A DNA stretch of 32,124 bases from Bacillota bacterium (GTDB lineage Bacteria; Bacillota; Clostridia; Peptostreptococcales; Anaerovoracaceae). The translations under genes and the position numbers were made by a program. Below the pieces are notes generated by a model that saw only the letters and a program-made list of their open reading frames with translations, was not told the DNA's origin and did not search any database. Shown here one piece after another: positions 23,716 through 32,079 of the stretch (positions within the stretch are counted from its first letter, which is position 1; each line of letters opens with the position of its first letter). The stretch is taken from positions 1 through 32,124 of the forward strand of contig JAEDDI010000021.1 of assembly GCA_016293805.1 (NCBI GenBank), written 5' to 3'.

Positions 23716-24851
23716 TTATTCATTCCTCCAGTATAGTCTTCCGGATAGTTCCCCTGCATCTTGCCTACAATCGGACAGATTACTATCTGATCCGCCCCGG
23801 TTTCACTCCTTGCAGCCATCCATAGTTTCATCTCTTCCAAAACGCTTCTTGCAAATTCTCCTTCCGGCATCTCCCGGAACATCTTTGAGAATCCGCTTCC
23901 GTATTTCCGCTTCACTTCATGGATCATATTTTCAAATTCAATCCGGTCGACATAACACATTTCATCCGGTCCGGTTTGCCACTTCCCTGATTCAATTTTC
24001 TTTCGTATTTCTTCAAAGCACAGAAGCAGGATATCAGATATTGAATTGCTGCCCGGAAATACAGCTCCCATTCGCAGGTCTTCCCCAGCCATCAGAAATG
24101 CGCATCCCCTGTATATATGCACATGACAGTCAAACATCTGTTCAAGTTCCCCGCTCAATCTCCGTCCGTAATACTTCAGATACTCAAAATCTTCGGGCGA
24201 ACCGTCTTCTCTGTACATTCCCGGTGCAAATATGATTCTCTTGTATACTCTGTGTCTTCTCGCAAATCCGCGGTCTTCGTCAACCTCGAACCATTCACTT
24301 TCCCTAAAATCTTCAGGATTCTGATAATCCATGATATCCTTGGGAAAGGTTCTCATAAAATATCTGGAAATACCGGTGTTTTCATATAGCACCTCACCCG
24401 CCTCATCATCCATAAACACGTCGTCTCTGCCGTCTGTAACACCTATAATGCTCTGTTCCTGTGCATACCTGAGCACCCTTATCAGTTTTCTTCTGTTTGT
24501 GTACAGCGTCCAGTCTGACAGTTCTCCCGGCAGACTGGCAGATATATACTCTGTCAGCTGAGACAGTATGAACTGCTCCTGAGGATCCCGGTCTTCAAGG
24601 AACATAAGCAGCATGCAGAGATATGCATATTCTTCTTTCGATGAGAATCTCTGAATTCCCATAAACGTTTCCGGTATTACCGGTATCTTCTCCATCTTAA
24701 TCAGAAGCGAGTTGTCGATAATCTGACATCCCATCTTTTCTGTAGTGAATTTTCTCAGTTCGCTAAGTGAGTCCCTTATTCTGTAATACAATTCTTTGTC
24801 TTTTGATTTTAATACCCACCTGCTGTTCAAAAGAACTTCCAGTTCCTTCAT
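23712..24851 (-). CDS. jetB: Wadjet JetB (TIGR02678/DUF2398-like)
   Basis: A 379-aa winged-helix accessory subunit of the Wadjet SMC complex, comparable to MukE/MksE. The start ELEVLLNSRWVLKSKDKELYYR in outline, and the following KEEYAYLCMLLMFLEDRDPQEQFILSQL region, resemble TIGR02678, the standard neighbour of TIGR02677 and TIGR02680 proteins. Its ATG directly follows the jetA stop with no gap, and its stop overlaps jetC. No catalytic residues are expected; its role is structural and in DNA binding. Confidence 0.87.
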   Translation of the reverse strand: MKELEVLLNSRWVLKSKDKELYYRIRDSLSELRKFTTEKMGCQIIDNSLLIKMEKIPVIPETFMGIQRFSSKEEYAYLCMLLMFLEDRDPQEQFILSQLTEYISASLPGELSDWTLYTNRRKLIRVLRYAQEQSIIGVTDGRDDVFMDDEAGEVLYENTGISRYFMRTFPKDIMDYQNPEDFRESEWFEVDEDRGFARRHRVYKRIIFAPGMYREDGSPEDFEYLKYYGRRLSGELEQMFDCHVHIYRGCAFLMAGEDLRMGAVFPGSNSISDILLLCFEEIRKKIESGKWQTGPDEMCYVDRIEFENMIHEVKRKYGSGFSKMFREMPEGEFARSVLEEMKLWMAARSETGADQIVICPIVGKMQGNYPEDYTGGMNK

Positions 24852-26339
24852 TTACAGTTCTTCCTCCTGAAATACAATTGTCATCTTCGGCATTGTGAAA
24901 TTTCCATCCTCACAGCGTACGACACATTTTTCTTCGCCTAATCCAGTTTCTAAAACAAATTTTCTTCCGTCATCTGTCCGTGCAGAATAGTCTGCCGACT
25001 CCAGCGCATCTGAAATCCACTTAAGCAGTATTTCCCTGAGTCTGGGCTCCAGAACCGGAAGTTCGGAAAAGTCGATTCTGCCGTCTCTTTCAAGGCCCTT
25101 CAGTTTCTCTGCCTCTTCTTTCTGCCGTATGATCATCATTCTTCTGGTTTCCTGCTTCTGTTCTGCAGATTCACGAATGGCACTCCGGTAAGACCTTTCC
25201 CTGTATGTTCGCACACGAGGTTTCAGAACTATTTCAAGCGGCTTCTCTTCATAGACCCCGGTATTCATACTGTCTGTCTCCCGCACCGGGTCTCCTGCCA
25301 GATGCTGCGGCCGTTCCAGTCCGAAAACCATCGCCGACATCTTGTGGGCCTCTTCTGTATCTTTGCATCTGAGAAACAGTTCCGCCACTTTGCGGTATTC
25401 TTCTTTGCGGTTAGCCCCGAGAGCATTTTTTTCACTCAGCTGCGCAGCATATCTTGTAATCCTCCGAATTATATCATTCGTAACATCAAACAGTTTTGCA
25501 GCTTCGCTGTCCTGTCCTTCTCGTCCGGCAAACCAGTCATATATACTCTGAAACCTTCCGGTGATTTTCTGTTCAATCATTTCTTCCGACACTTCCGCAT
25601 CCATTCTCGGAATGGACAGTTCGTAATCAGTCACTTTCCGGAAGATTTTTTCTTTTGCATCCTCATCAAACAGTCTTAACTGTTCCTCTATAACGCCTAT
25701 ATTTCTCTGAAGACCTTTTATGAAACTGCGCAGATACTCAATAAGACGGTCCTTGAAAACGAGGAATTCTCTTGTACGCATCATTTCTTCCGCACGGATA
25801 CTGTTCAGATCTCTGATATAGTCCTGATAGTTCTGATTAAGCCGTACAAAGTCGTTATTCAGGTACGTCCACCATGTATATACTTCTTCGCTGTCTCTGT
25901 CTGCAATTTCGGAAACCGACTCGATACTTCTCCTTATGCGCTCAAGAAGTGTAGGCTCAAGTGATGATCCTTCTATGTACATATCTTCAAGCCGTATAAC
26001 CAGTCTCTCAATCTCAACACTGTATTCCGACATCTGATACCGGTATTTCCTGTTCTTGAATTCCTCAATCGACGCCACTTTTCTGGTGTCCTGAATCGTA
26101 TGAAGATTCTTCCATTCGGTGAGCATTTCCAGGTCCTGCTGGCACTGTTGCGGTCTGTAATCTGAAAACAGCGGATTTCGGATCATCTCCTCGTATACTT
26201 CTTCCTGATAAAGCCAGTATTTGAACTTCTCGTAATTCTCAAAGAAAATACGCATGATACAGCGATATCTGCTGACATTGTCGGCATTAAGATATTTAGT
26301 TTCGGTTACCGGTCTGATTAATTTATCTGACAGCTGCAT
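24852..26339 (-). CDS. jetA: Wadjet JetA (TIGR02677/DUF2397-like), kleisin subunit
   Basis: A 495-aa kleisin-type subunit (MukF/MksF-like) that bridges the JetC heads. The N-terminal winged-helix part carries KYLNADNVSRYRCIMRIFF and QQDLEMLTEWKNL, followed by a QDTRKVASIEEF...YRYQMSEY stretch, all typical of TIGR02677. The rest is helical and charged, with a C-terminal winged-helix-like end. AAGGAG precedes the ATG. It is the first gene of the jetABCD operon, with a promoter and operator-like dyad at 26373-26401. Confidence 0.88.
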   Translation of the reverse strand: MQLSDKLIRPVTETKYLNADNVSRYRCIMRIFFENYEKFKYWLYQEEVYEEMIRNPLFSDYRPQQCQQDLEMLTEWKNLHTIQDTRKVASIEEFKNRKYRYQMSEYSVEIERLVIRLEDMYIEGSSLEPTLLERIRRSIESVSEIADRDSEEVYTWWTYLNNDFVRLNQNYQDYIRDLNSIRAEEMMRTREFLVFKDRLIEYLRSFIKGLQRNIGVIEEQLRLFDEDAKEKIFRKVTDYELSIPRMDAEVSEEMIEQKITGRFQSIYDWFAGREGQDSEAAKLFDVTNDIIRRITRYAAQLSEKNALGANRKEEYRKVAELFLRCKDTEEAHKMSAMVFGLERPQHLAGDPVRETDSMNTGVYEEKPLEIVLKPRVRTYRERSYRSAIRESAEQKQETRRMMIIRQKEEAEKLKGLERDGRIDFSELPVLEPRLREILLKWISDALESADYSARTDDGRKFVLETGLGEEKCVVRCEDGNFTMPKMTIVFQEEEL

Positions 26340-26372
26340 ATGTGTCTCCTTCCGCAGTTAATTTCTTCGTTT

Positions 26373-26401
26373 ATATTACCACGATTATGCTTATTCGTGA
26401 A
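26373..26401 (-). promoter_or_regulatory. Jet operon promoter with dyad in the spacer
   Basis: On the minus strand, TTCACG (26396-26401) and TAATAT (26373-26378) are separated by 17 bases. The spacer and -35 box are covered by CACGAATAAGCATAATCGTG (26380-26399), an imperfect palindrome in which eight of ten positions pair. A repressor bound there would occlude the promoter. Confidence 0.6.
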
Positions 26402-26424
26402 GGCTGGTGTCTGCGCCCTGTATT

Positions 26425-26691
26425 TCATATTGCGTACAGCTGCCATCTGCAGTCTGCCAGTATATATTTGAGCCTGTATCTTTTTTCTATCCCGTCAATC
26501 ACGCTCTGACACTCATATATAACCGTATCGATTCCGGCTATCTTCTGCCTGTAACTGGTGATACACCTGTCTATACGGATAAGTTTCTCCGAACCGTCAT
26601 CCATCTGAAGTTTGAATTTATATGGTATCGGTATATTTCCCTCATATTCGAATATCACCATTGTCTTAATCGGCTTTGCAACAATTTTCAC
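26425..26691 (-). CDS. Small protein coupled to the Y-family polymerase
   Basis: An 88-aa protein starting at a GTG that overlaps the polymerase stop (GTGA, 26688-26691), so it is translated by coupling. It is rich in beta-type sequence (KTMVIFEYEGNIPIPYKFKL, then YRLKYILADCRWQLY) with no membrane segment. I do not recognise a family; it is not a clear YolD-like protein, the small partner found with other Gram-positive Y-family polymerases, but it occupies the same position and may serve a similar role. Confidence 0.75.
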   Translation of the reverse strand: MKIVAKPIKTMVIFEYEGNIPIPYKFKLQMDDGSEKLIRIDRCITSYRQKIAGIDTVIYECQSVIDGIEKRYRLKYILADCRWQLYAI

Positions 26692-27935
26692 TGTTTGTAG
26701 CCTCCCATCATAATGTAGTTGCCGTCATTTACACCGCCCTTAACAGGTTCAACGCTGCTGTTGGCAAATACAGCCCTGAATATGCTTTTTGTGCCGAACT
26801 GTTCTCTGATTTTATCAACTGTGCTGTCGAGTATTTCTTCCCTCTCTTTATCCCTGACATCAAATAAGGATGTCTGAATGCAGTCTTTATCTGACAGATC
26901 TGATAAAGATACGCTCATCGCTCTGACAGGCTCCTTCTTCCACATCTCATCTGCCAGACCCCTTGCAGTATCAAATATCTCACTGGTTGTATTTATCCTG
27001 CCACAAAGCTTAACCTGATGGCTGTATCCGGAAAGATTGCTGCTTCTAAAATAGACACTGACACATCCTGCATATCTGCCAAGCCTTCTGAGGCGTGATG
27101 ATACTCTTTCGCATAGTGCTAAAAGTTCACGGTATATATCCTCTCTTGTCTCAAGGTCATACGGATATGTAAGGCCGTTTCCAAGCCCTTTCTGTATGAT
27201 ATTATCGTTTACTGTCACTTCTGAATCATCTATTCCGTTTGCATAATCATGGATTAAAAGCCCGTGACTGTGAAGAACAGTTTTCAGAAGCAGTCTGTCA
27301 GTCTTTGCAAGGTCTCCTATGCTCTCTATGCCTATTCCGGACAGCTTCTTCTCTGAAGCTCTTCCCACCATAAAAAGCTCTCTTACAGGCAAGGGCCATA
27401 GTTTACCGGGGATTTCTTCGGGCCACAGGGTATGAACCATATCGGGTTTCTTTAATTCGCCTGCCATCTTTGCACACAGCTTATTCTTCCCGATACCGAT
27501 GTTAACCGTAAATCCAAGTTCCCTTTTAATTCTCTCTTTAATCTCTGATGCCGTCTCAACAGGATTATCTCTTGCCCTTTTTATCGATGTCATATCGCAG
27601 AAACACTCATCTATGCTGTATCTTTGTATAACAGGAGTATATTCATTTAGAATTTCAAACATTGCCTCGCTGCACAAAAGATAAAGGTCATAATCCGGAG
27701 GATAAACTTCAAGCCCGGGGCATTTTCTCCTCGCTTCATAAAGACTTTCTCCTGTCTTTATTCCGTACTTACCGGCAGGAATTGATTTTGTAAGAATAAT
27801 CCCATGTCTGTTATCCGGATCTCCTGCTATTGCAGAAGGAATCTCCCGTATATCCCTTTCATATCCCTGTTCAAGAAGAGCTGCAGCTGTCCAGCTTAAA
27901 TATGCACTGTTGGCATCCACATGAAATACAAGCAA
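26688..27935 (-). CDS. Y-family DNA polymerase (DinB/UmuC type)
   Basis: A 415-aa translesion polymerase that copies past damaged bases. The catalytic acidic residues are D7 (FHVDANSAYLSW) and D109/E110 (RYSIDECFCDM). The fingers and palm contain SLYEARRKCPGL, and the helix-hairpin-helix region VGRASEKKLSGIGIESIGDLAK leads to a little-finger domain. The D-x-N-x-x-Y pattern is closer to UmuC/UvrX than to the MDAFF of DinB. It starts with TTG at 27933-27935, with AGGGGG about 9 bases ahead. An SOS box sits in its promoter, so it is induced by DNA damage. The 88-aa gene is co-translated. Confidence 0.9.
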   Translation of the reverse strand: MLVFHVDANSAYLSWTAAALLEQGYERDIREIPSAIAGDPDNRHGIILTKSIPAGKYGIKTGESLYEARRKCPGLEVYPPDYDLYLLCSEAMFEILNEYTPVIQRYSIDECFCDMTSIKRARDNPVETASEIKERIKRELGFTVNIGIGKNKLCAKMAGELKKPDMVHTLWPEEIPGKLWPLPVRELFMVGRASEKKLSGIGIESIGDLAKTDRLLLKTVLHSHGLLIHDYANGIDDSEVTVNDNIIQKGLGNGLTYPYDLETREDIYRELLALCERVSSRLRRLGRYAGCVSVYFRSSNLSGYSHQVKLCGRINTTSEIFDTARGLADEMWKKEPVRAMSVSLSDLSDKDCIQTSLFDVRDKEREEILDSTVDKIREQFGTKSIFRAVFANSSVEPVKGGVNDGNYIMMGGYKQ

Positions 27936-27976
27936 TTTATTCTGCCCCCTTCTAACGATTATTTTCAGTAATTGAT

Positions 27977-28005
27977 ATTATAGAACATATGTTCTTATGT
28001 TGCAA
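27977..28005 (-). promoter_or_regulatory. SOS-controlled promoter (LexA box in spacer)
   Basis: On the minus strand, TTGCAA (28000-28005) and TATAAT (27977-27982) are separated by 17 bases. The palindrome GAACATATGTTC (27983-27994), a match to the Gram-positive LexA site GAAC-N4-GTTC, lies in the spacer directly beside the -10 box. LexA bound there would block transcription until DNA damage. Confidence 0.9.
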
Positions 28006-28013
28006 CAGTGATT

Positions 28014-28232
28014 TCAGGCAAAAAACAAAAGAGTTCCTTTTTTGTCTCGTCCCAAAAATGCGTAATCAGGATTGCCGGAACAATCAAATACATAACGACA
28101 ATATGAAAATAGTCCACGTGAATCATCACATGAACCATTAACATTGACTGCCGTCCCGAGACTAAGTGCCTGCGTACAAGCTGCATAATCTGATTCACAA
28201 ACCGTCAGTTTGCCTCTGCATTTGTCTACCAT
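28014..28232 (-). CDS. Cysteine-rich 72-codon frame, doubtful
   Basis: A possible 72-aa product with six cysteines, the first three spaced exactly seven apart (C5, C12, C19), then C35, C45 and C51. The binding site is weak (AAAGAG). The frame continues open upstream to a stop at about 28300 with a hydrophobic run, so it could be the remnant of a longer secreted or membrane gene. No family was recognised. It ends just upstream of the polymerase promoter. Confidence 0.3.
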   Translation of the reverse strand: MVDKCRGKLTVCESDYAACTQALSLGTAVNVNGSCDDSRGLFSYCRYVFDCSGNPDYAFLGRDKKGTLLFFA

Positions 28233-28506
28233 TTTCTCTTTTTCTTCATTCCCCTTACAACGCCGTATAAAAAACCAAGCCAGAACTATCTTTTCACCTT
28301 CTCATCCTCCATTTATATATATCACCTGTTCTCCGAACTGCCTGCGAAGGTCAATATTGGTATTAACCTTTTAAATGTACGAAGGCATAAGTCATAGGAA
28401 TTTTCCTGCCTTCGAGTATAATATTACATAAGGTGTGTACCGAAAACAGGGCCATCCCTTTTTCTGTTAATCTTTCCTGTTCCGGCAGATGTCGATGCTG
28501 CCATTT
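28233..28506. other. Intergenic region with a branched hairpin
   Basis: CGAAGGC (28380-28386) pairs with GCCTTCG (28408-28414) and encloses a second hairpin AGGAA/TTCCT (28396-28407). A TATAAT follows at 28417-28422 on the plus strand, but no plus-strand gene is seen. Together with 27936-28232 this makes a 571-base gap between the polymerase and NUDIX genes. The branched hairpin may end the NUDIX/helicase transcript, though it lacks a T run. Confidence 0.4.
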
Positions 28507-28911
28507 TCACCCTGCCATTTCGCTTCTTATTTGTTCTATTATTGTAATATCAGCCGGAAGCCAGTCCACCGAATCCAGCTCTTCCCTGCTTAGCCACTTT
28601 GCGGCTTCATGTTCTTTTAGAACCAGCTCACCTTCTGCAACTTCTGCCCAGAAGCAGTCCATGCTTAAGTGGAATTCAGGATAATCATATTCAATAGTAT
28701 CAATAAGAGCCCCAACACTTATTTCAGTTTCAAGTTCTTCGTCAATTTCACGCATAAGTGCTTCCTGTGGGCTTTCCCCCTCTTCAATCTTTCCGCCCGG
28801 GAATTCCCATCTGCCTTTCAGTTCTCCGTACCCTCGGGCTGTGGCAAAGATTTTTCGTTTTTTATTTATATCATCACATATTACTGCTGCAACAACACGT
28901 ATAGTTTTCAC
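28507..28911 (-). CDS. NUDIX hydrolase (MutT-like)
   Basis: A 134-aa nucleotide pyrophosphohydrolase. The NUDIX box runs from G40 to about residue 62, with E46, R54, E55, E58 and E59 in register (GRWEFPGGKIEEGE, then REIDEEL); the late glycine is replaced by E61. It resembles MutT-type (deoxy)nucleoside triphosphate pyrophosphohydrolases that sanitise oxidised nucleotides. It starts with GTG at 28911, with AAAGGA ahead. The helicase gene ends 26 bases upstream on the same strand, so the two are probably one transcript and may act together. Confidence 0.9.
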   Translation of the reverse strand: MKTIRVVAAVICDDINKKRKIFATARGYGELKGRWEFPGGKIEEGESPQEALMREIDEELETEISVGALIDTIEYDYPEFHLSMDCFWAEVAEGELVLKEHEAAKWLSREELDSVDWLPADITIIEQIRSEMAG

Positions 28912-28937
28912 CTTAATATCCTTTCGATTATCATCAA

Positions 28938-31898
28938 CTACTCTACACTTACAATATAATCGTAAATATCGTCCCTAACCGGAACATCTAACCTGTAATT
29001 AATTTCAAACGCATTATCCTTTGTTTTTTCCATAATAATCGGATTCGGTTCACCCTGTGCGTATATCTCCCCTAAAAAATAAAACTCTTTGGCTTCTTTA
29101 TCATCTTTGTTTTTTCTGACAAAGAGATAAATCTTATTGTCTTTATCTTCATCTGTCCGCTTGTAGAAGTGATCCGCGTCACTGGAATCAACACGCCTCG
29201 GATGTTTTGATAAAGCAATAAATCTATCGTTTGAAACAAATCTGTCTTCATATGCAATAGCATCTTCAGCCTTATGATAATTTATAAATACAGGCAGTGT
29301 CTTTGTTTCGGAATCGTAAAAGTATCCACCGATATTCTGAGCATTCATATTCTTTTTCCAGTTCAGCAGACGACATACATCTTCATATGTATACTTCTGG
29401 TATAACTGAAAATTTGTATCCTTATACTTCTCTGAATAATTGTCGTTATAGTTTTCAATGCCATAGTCAATCAATGATACTATCATTTTCTTAAACTCTT
29501 CATTGGCATTCAGTAAACTTTCAAAGGTTTCACTTAGTTCAAAGCCATCTGCAGATTCCTTAAGAAGAATACATTCCGCATACTTTTTACGTTCCTCTTC
29601 TTTAGGAAATTCATTCGTCAAGCTGCGAACTACTGATTCCATTACAGAATCAGTAAGCACAATCCTGTAGTCACGCTCCAGAGTTTCTCTGTAATAACTT
29701 AAACGCACTTTTCTCGTAAGCAGATTCTTAATCAGAATCAGTTCATGAATTCTCTTTGTATTTGTAAGTTTTCTTGAAAAATACTCGACTGCAATTTCTT
29801 CATGTTCGTTCAATCTGACATGACAGTCGTCAGGATAATACTTCGTAAGGAAAGCATAGTAGGAGCCAAATTTATCGAAATACTTACTTATTTCTACACT
29901 TCCGTACTTTTTGAAATCAGATATTTCCGGAACACAGCCTATCCTGTTTCTTAAGTTTTCATAAGCTTCTTTCAGGAACCTGACTTCATTTGTCTTTGCC
30001 TTATCAATTGACTGATAAATACGCTCTCTGGCAACTTCGTCGAAGTGGATTGTTGAACTTCCGGGAATAACTCTCGTTCCTTCGGCAACATATCTTCTAA
30101 TTGTATCTTTGTTGTATGATCTGTCTCCCGAAAGAGCTATTGGAATCATAAAGTTATTCTTATAATTTCCAATAAAGTCCAGAATCACCACATACTCTTT
30201 GCCCCGGGCTTTTCTGAGACCCCGGCCAAGCTGCTGGATAAATACAACAGGCGACTGCGTCGGTCTGAGCATAATTACCTGATTAACCTCAACAATATCC
30301 ACCCCTTCATTGAGAATATCAACTGAGAATATGTAATCCAACGGCATACGGCCATCTTCTGCATCCTTCTCATCCATAGCAAGCCTTTCAAATGCTTCTG
30401 TCCGTTCATCTTCTAAAGAATCCCCGTTTAGTGCAACAGTCCTGTATCCGATCTCGTTAAACTTCTTTGACAGCTCTACCGACTCATCAATTCTGCTGCA
30501 GAAAACTAAGCCTTTTACACGCTCACCACTGTAGCCATAGTATTCAGCTTCTTCTATTATCAGTTTTACTCTTTCATCACTTGTCAGGTTTCTAAACTCC
30601 TCGTCACTAAGTTTTTTTCTGCTCAATTCATCTTCATCAACGACAGACAAATCACTGATACCGAAGTAATGGAAAGGACATAGCAAGTCATCTTCCATAG
30701 CCTGCTGCAGTCTGATTTCGTGCGCAATATTATGGTCGAACAACTCATATACATTCCTGCCCTCAAGGCTGTCATCGCGCTTATCAGGTGTTGCGGTCAT
30801 GCCAAGGAATAATTTGGGTTCAAAGTAATCTATTACTTTCTGATATACATTAGCCGTGCTATGATGTGCCTCATCAAGTATGATACAATCAAAAGCGTCT
30901 TTTTCGTACTTGAATAAATGAGTATCTTTATTCAATGTATATACATTAGCAAATACAAAGTCCTTATCATATTCGTAACATCCGTCTCCAACCAGGCCCA
31001 TACTTACTGAATCATCGAACACCTTCTGATACGACTTCCTTGTCTGTATGGCAATCTGATTTCTGTGCACCATAAATAAAATGCGCTTATATCCAAGCTC
31101 TCTCATCGCAAACGCAGACGCCAGAGTCTTTCCTGTTCCCGTGGATGAAATCAGCAGAACCCGGTCCTCTCCCTTCGCAAGCATTTTCTTGAGATTAACG
31201 ATAAACTGCTCCTGCATGGAATTAGGCTTGAGAGTATATTTCTGAAGCGAAACTATCTTTTCTGATGCCGCAACTTCTCTCTGCTTTTTTATTATGTTGT
31301 ATCGCTCTTTATATACTTCAAAGAAGTCGTCGAAGCCGATTGAGTACTCACTGTTCCAGAGCCGGTCGAATTCCCCGAGAATGTCCCCGGCAATCTCCCC
31401 CTGCTCAGTTGAAATTATCCTTGTGTTCCATTCTATGTTGCTCGTGAGAGCTGTTTTCGTAAGATTGGAGCTTCCGGTTATTATTCTGTAGGTTTCGTCT
31501 TTTTTGAAAATATAGCCTTTGGTGTGAAATCCCGTATCTGCAGCCTCCGAGTCGTACATCCTGAGCTCAATGTTAGTGAGCGCGTTCAGTTTCTCAAGTG
31601 CTTTCGGCTCGCTGAAGTTCAGATAATTGGTTGTTAGAATTTTGCCCGGCACACCTCTTTTCTCAAGCTCCTTCAGAGCAAGCAAAAGGGGCGTTATGCC
31701 TCCCATAGTTACGAAGGCAACGCTTATTTTGAATTCTTCGCATCGAAGCAGCTCGTCCTCTATTGACGATATTACTTTTTTGCCCTCCTCCGGTCTGTTT
31801 GACACAAATGAAGGCTTGTACTCTGCATTCGAGGCAAGATTGCCGTTTATAAATGCGGTCTCGAAGCCGCTTCGGATCATATCCAGATTCTGTCCCAT
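28938..31898 (-). CDS. PLD-nuclease / DEAH helicase protein (DUF3427-like)
   Basis: A 986-aa multidomain protein. The N-terminal phospholipase D-like nuclease domain has HTK (125-127) and GSSNLT (142-147). Next is a superfamily 2 helicase with Walker A STGTGKT (252-258), DEAH (342-345), TAT (368-370) and motif VI QQLGRGLRKA (555-564). The C-terminal 350 residues fit DUF3427, a region found only in this helicase group. The domain order resembles predicted restriction or defence helicases. AAGGA precedes the ATG. A promoter lies at 31942-31970. It is co-directional with, and close to, the NUDIX gene; the function is not established. Confidence 0.9.
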   Translation of the reverse strand: MGQNLDMIRSGFETAFINGNLASNAEYKPSFVSNRPEEGKKVISSIEDELLRCEEFKISVAFVTMGGITPLLLALKELEKRGVPGKILTTNYLNFSEPKALEKLNALTNIELRMYDSEAADTGFHTKGYIFKKDETYRIITGSSNLTKTALTSNIEWNTRIISTEQGEIAGDILGEFDRLWNSEYSIGFDDFFEVYKERYNIIKKQREVAASEKIVSLQKYTLKPNSMQEQFIVNLKKMLAKGEDRVLLISSTGTGKTLASAFAMRELGYKRILFMVHRNQIAIQTRKSYQKVFDDSVSMGLVGDGCYEYDKDFVFANVYTLNKDTHLFKYEKDAFDCIILDEAHHSTANVYQKVIDYFEPKLFLGMTATPDKRDDSLEGRNVYELFDHNIAHEIRLQQAMEDDLLCPFHYFGISDLSVVDEDELSRKKLSDEEFRNLTSDERVKLIIEEAEYYGYSGERVKGLVFCSRIDESVELSKKFNEIGYRTVALNGDSLEDERTEAFERLAMDEKDAEDGRMPLDYIFSVDILNEGVDIVEVNQVIMLRPTQSPVVFIQQLGRGLRKARGKEYVVILDFIGNYKNNFMIPIALSGDRSYNKDTIRRYVAEGTRVIPGSSTIHFDEVARERIYQSIDKAKTNEVRFLKEAYENLRNRIGCVPEISDFKKYGSVEISKYFDKFGSYYAFLTKYYPDDCHVRLNEHEEIAVEYFSRKLTNTKRIHELILIKNLLTRKVRLSYYRETLERDYRIVLTDSVMESVVRSLTNEFPKEEERKKYAECILLKESADGFELSETFESLLNANEEFKKMIVSLIDYGIENYNDNYSEKYKDTNFQLYQKYTYEDVCRLLNWKKNMNAQNIGGYFYDSETKTLPVFINYHKAEDAIAYEDRFVSNDRFIALSKHPRRVDSSDADHFYKRTDEDKDNKIYLFVRKNKDDKEAKEFYFLGEIYAQGEPNPIIMEKTKDNAFEINYRLDVPVRDDIYDYIVSVE

Positions 31899-31941
31899 TG
31901 CAATTTCCTTGTAGTTCTTAATTTCCTGATATTATGGTTAA

Positions 31942-31970
31942 ATTTTAGCATAGAGTACCGGATACTTCAA
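31942..31970 (-). promoter_or_regulatory. Promoter of the helicase-NUDIX operon
   Basis: On the minus strand, TTGAAG (31965-31970) and TAAAAT (31942-31947) are separated by 17 bases, about 45 bases before the ATG. Confidence 0.6.
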
Positions 31971-32038
31971 ATTAAGTTGGCGCCTAGTTGTCATCAAGTG
32001 AAATCGGGAGTTTGACACTTGTAAATTAACAACTTAAT
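31971..32038. repeat. Nested inverted repeats upstream of the helicase gene
   Basis: ATTAAGTTG (31971-31979) is the reverse complement of CAACTTAAT (32030-32038), and inside it CAAGTG (31995-32000) mirrors CACTTG (32016-32021). They could form a long interrupted stem or two operator dyads. No gene was seen here. Confidence 0.45.
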
Positions 32039-32055
32039 CTGAACATATTGAAATA

Positions 32056-32079
32056 ACACCGTTTTCGGTGTACTTTTTT
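32056..32079. terminator. Terminator hairpin at the right edge
   Basis: ACACCG (32056-32061) pairs with CGGTGT (32066-32071) over a TTTT loop, followed by ACTTTTTTG on the plus strand and TTATTTC on the minus strand. It probably ends a minus-strand gene lying beyond the window. Confidence 0.65.

Noticed and set aside
27995..28198. 67-codon frame overlapping the cysteine-rich frame
   Set aside because: It overlaps the SOS-controlled promoter, has no binding site, and is a shifted reading of the same DNA.
28321..28345. GTTC-GGA-GAAC (minus strand) as a second SOS box
   Set aside because: The half-sites are in the wrong order and spacing for the GAAC-N4-GTTC LexA site.
32037..32048. TTAATCTGAACA match to the guaA-tail repeat as a third att copy
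   Set aside because: Only about 12 bases match and the flanking stop-codon and terminator sequence are absent.
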